In this document: in pieces, positions 43,005-44,014 of the stretch | Layout: every line of letters starts with the position of its first letter | Numbering within the stretch: position 1 is the stretch's first letter | NCBI GenBank assembly: GCA_003243975.1 | Contig: QHBJ01000027.1 | Span: 1 to 44,014 of the forward strand | Length of the DNA: 44,014 nt | Source: Candidatus Meridianibacter frigidus | Lineage (GTDB): Bacteria > Vulcanimicrobiota > Vulcanimicrobiia > Vulcanimicrobiales > Vulcanimicrobiaceae | Direction of reading: 5' to 3' | Made by a program: the position numbers and the translations under genes | The notes under the pieces: generated by a model | Databases searched by the model: none | What the model was told of the DNA's origin: nothing | The model's input: only the letters and a program-made list of their open reading frames with translations

Positions 43005-44014
43005 CTAGGGATAGAGCCCGCGGACCATCGTGGCTTCTGCGACGCGTGCGACCGCCACAGCGTACGCGCCCCGGCGCATATCCACCTTATGTTTCTGCGC
43101 AGCTTCGTGCGTTTCGCGAAATGCGCGCGTCATTTTCTGTCGTAGCCGTTCGTCAATCTCCGCTTCTTCCCAAAAGTTGGCTTGCAGATCCTGAACCCAC
43201 TCAAAGTAAGAGACCGTTACCCCTCCGGCATTGGCGAGAATATCGGGCAAGACCATGATGCCGCGATCGTGCAGGATGGCATCCGCTTCCGGCAGCGTCG
43301 GTCCGTTGGCCGCCTCCGCCACTATTTTGGCCTTTATGTTGCCTGCGTTCTGGTCAGTGATTACTTTCTCAAGGGCAGCCGGAACCAGCACCTCGCAATC
43401 GCACTCCAGAAGGTCCTTATTGATCATGGGTTCTCCCTCTTTGAAGCCCTCCAAGGCACCGGTTGCGCGTTTGTAGTCAATGAGCTTGCGCACGTCCAGT
43501 CCTTTATCGTTGGCGATGCCGCCGCGAGAGTCGGAAACGGCGACAATGGTGTATCCTCGCTCCGCCATGAGTTGCGCCGCATATAAGCCGGCGTTTCCAA
43601 AACCTTGAATAGCGACGCGGGCACCACCTACGGTGAGTCCGAGAGCAACCATCGCTTCGTCTACGACGAAGAGGCAGCCGCGCGCTGTCGCTTTGTCGCG
43701 CCCAAGGGAACCGCCGATGGAGATCGGCTTTCCGGTTACCACGCCGGAAATCGAAAAGCCGTGCTGCATCGAGAATGTGTCCATAATCCAGGCCATGATC
43801 TGCGGCGTGGTATAGACGTCGGGGGCCGGAATGTCTTTTTCGGGTCCAATGATAATCGAGATCTCACTGGTAAAGCGGCGCGTCAGATTCTCCAGCTCCT
43901 GCATCGACATCGCCTTGGGATCGCAGATGACGCCGCCTTTTGAACCCCCGAACGGAATGTTTACCAGCGCACATTTCCAGGTCATCCACATTGCCAGCGC
44001 CTTGACTTCGTCCA
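43005..44014 (-). CDS. gdhA: Glutamate dehydrogenase, C-terminal part (runs off the window)
   Basis: The enzyme interconverts glutamate and 2-oxoglutarate plus ammonia with NAD(P). The frame is open to the window end, where it reads DEVKALAMWMTWKCALVNIP, so about 90 N-terminal residues are missing and the internal ATG at 43991 is not the start. FGGSKGG carries a conserved active-site lysine region, IPAPDVYTTPQIMAWIMD is typical, and VAIQGFGNAG is the nucleotide-binding glycine motif. Length and motifs fit the hexameric GudB/RocG type. Coenzyme preference cannot be told. TAG at 43005-43007 is close to the convergent gene's stop. Confidence 0.94.
   Translation of the reverse strand, partial: DEVKALAMWMTWKCALVNIPFGGSKGGVICDPKAMSMQELENLTRRFTSEISIIIGPEKDIPAPDVYTTPQIMAWIMDTFSMQHGFSISGVVTGKPISIGGSLGRDKATARGCLFVVDEAMVALGLTVGGARVAIQGFGNAGLYAAQLMAERGYTIVAVSDSRGGIANDKGLDVRKLIDYKRATGALEGFKEGEPMINKDLLECDCEVLVPAALEKVITDQNAGNIKAKIVAEAANGPTLPEADAILHDRGIMVLPDILANAGGVTVSYFEWVQDLQANFWEEAEIDERLRQKMTRAFRETHEAAQKHKVDMRRGAYAVAVARVAEATMVRGLYP

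Noticed and set aside
1-44014. CRISPR arrays, insertion sequences, prophage or defence genes
   Set aside because: I found no regular repeat-spacer pattern, no transposase, no phage structural gene and no recognised defence gene on either strand.

Overview
The window is a GC-rich, very compact piece of bacterial chromosome, almost all of it housekeeping genes, many joined by ATGA/GTGA/TTGA start-stop overlaps. The gene content mixes outer-membrane traits (an MlaE/MlaF/MlaD-type lipid transporter whose MCE protein ends in a barrel-like segment) with traits common in Gram-positive and related lineages (PASTA-domain Ser/Thr kinase beside a class B PBP, PyrR, SpoIID-type protein, RqcH/NFACT protein, gmk-rpoZ pair). 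That combination suggests an uncultured diderm of the Terrabacteria side. Candidatus Eremiobacterota (WPS-2) is my best guess, but this is inference and no rRNA is present to test it.

Layout. 1-320: the 3' remnant of a class III adenylate cyclase gene that seems to have lost its middle, with a PH-like domain gene convergent on it. 820-1013: tRNA-Leu(UAG) and tRNA-Gly(GCC). 1028-25940: one co-directional run of about 25 kb: tig-clpP-clpX, a small secreted protein, valS, pyrR-pyrB-pyrC-carA, a BatD-like protein, pdxH, carB, a class B PBP, a PASTA kinase, ruvC-ruvA-ruvB, a SpoIID-like protein, queA, a class III cyclase with a large sensor-like N-terminus, a small membrane protein and a protein-phosphatase gene interrupted by an in-frame TGA. 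25903-27408 (minus): rqcH-like NFACT gene, divergent from gmk-rpoZ-glmS-doxX (27474-30710).

30711-31631 is the one large stretch without an intact gene. It holds an inverted repeat followed by T-runs (candidate structured RNA or terminator) and the frameshifted fragment of a STAND/LuxR-type ATPase gene on the minus strand. 31632-36430: STAS protein, rph, a small helical protein, a 200-bp block bounded by imperfect direct repeats, then mlaE-mlaF-mlaD; panE follows. 37375-39712 (minus): a DUF4097-like lipoprotein coupled to xerC, an 11-bp inverted repeat upstream of xerC, an unknown protein; an LDH2-type dehydrogenase (39721-40821) is divergent from a GlcF-like Fe-S protein. The right end carries a second STAS gene, a very basic DUF6496-like protein and the 3' part of a glutamate dehydrogenase gene.

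Together the genes cover protein folding and turnover, de novo pyrimidine synthesis, wall growth and its kinase control, Holliday-junction processing, purine/hexosamine metabolism, RNA processing and outer-membrane lipid traffic. I found no CRISPR array, prophage, IS element or defence island. The least expected observations are three decayed or interrupted signalling genes (two remnants and the nonsense-interrupted phosphatase), the inverted repeat in front of xerC, the block in front of mlaE, and the MCE protein with a barrel-like C-terminus.
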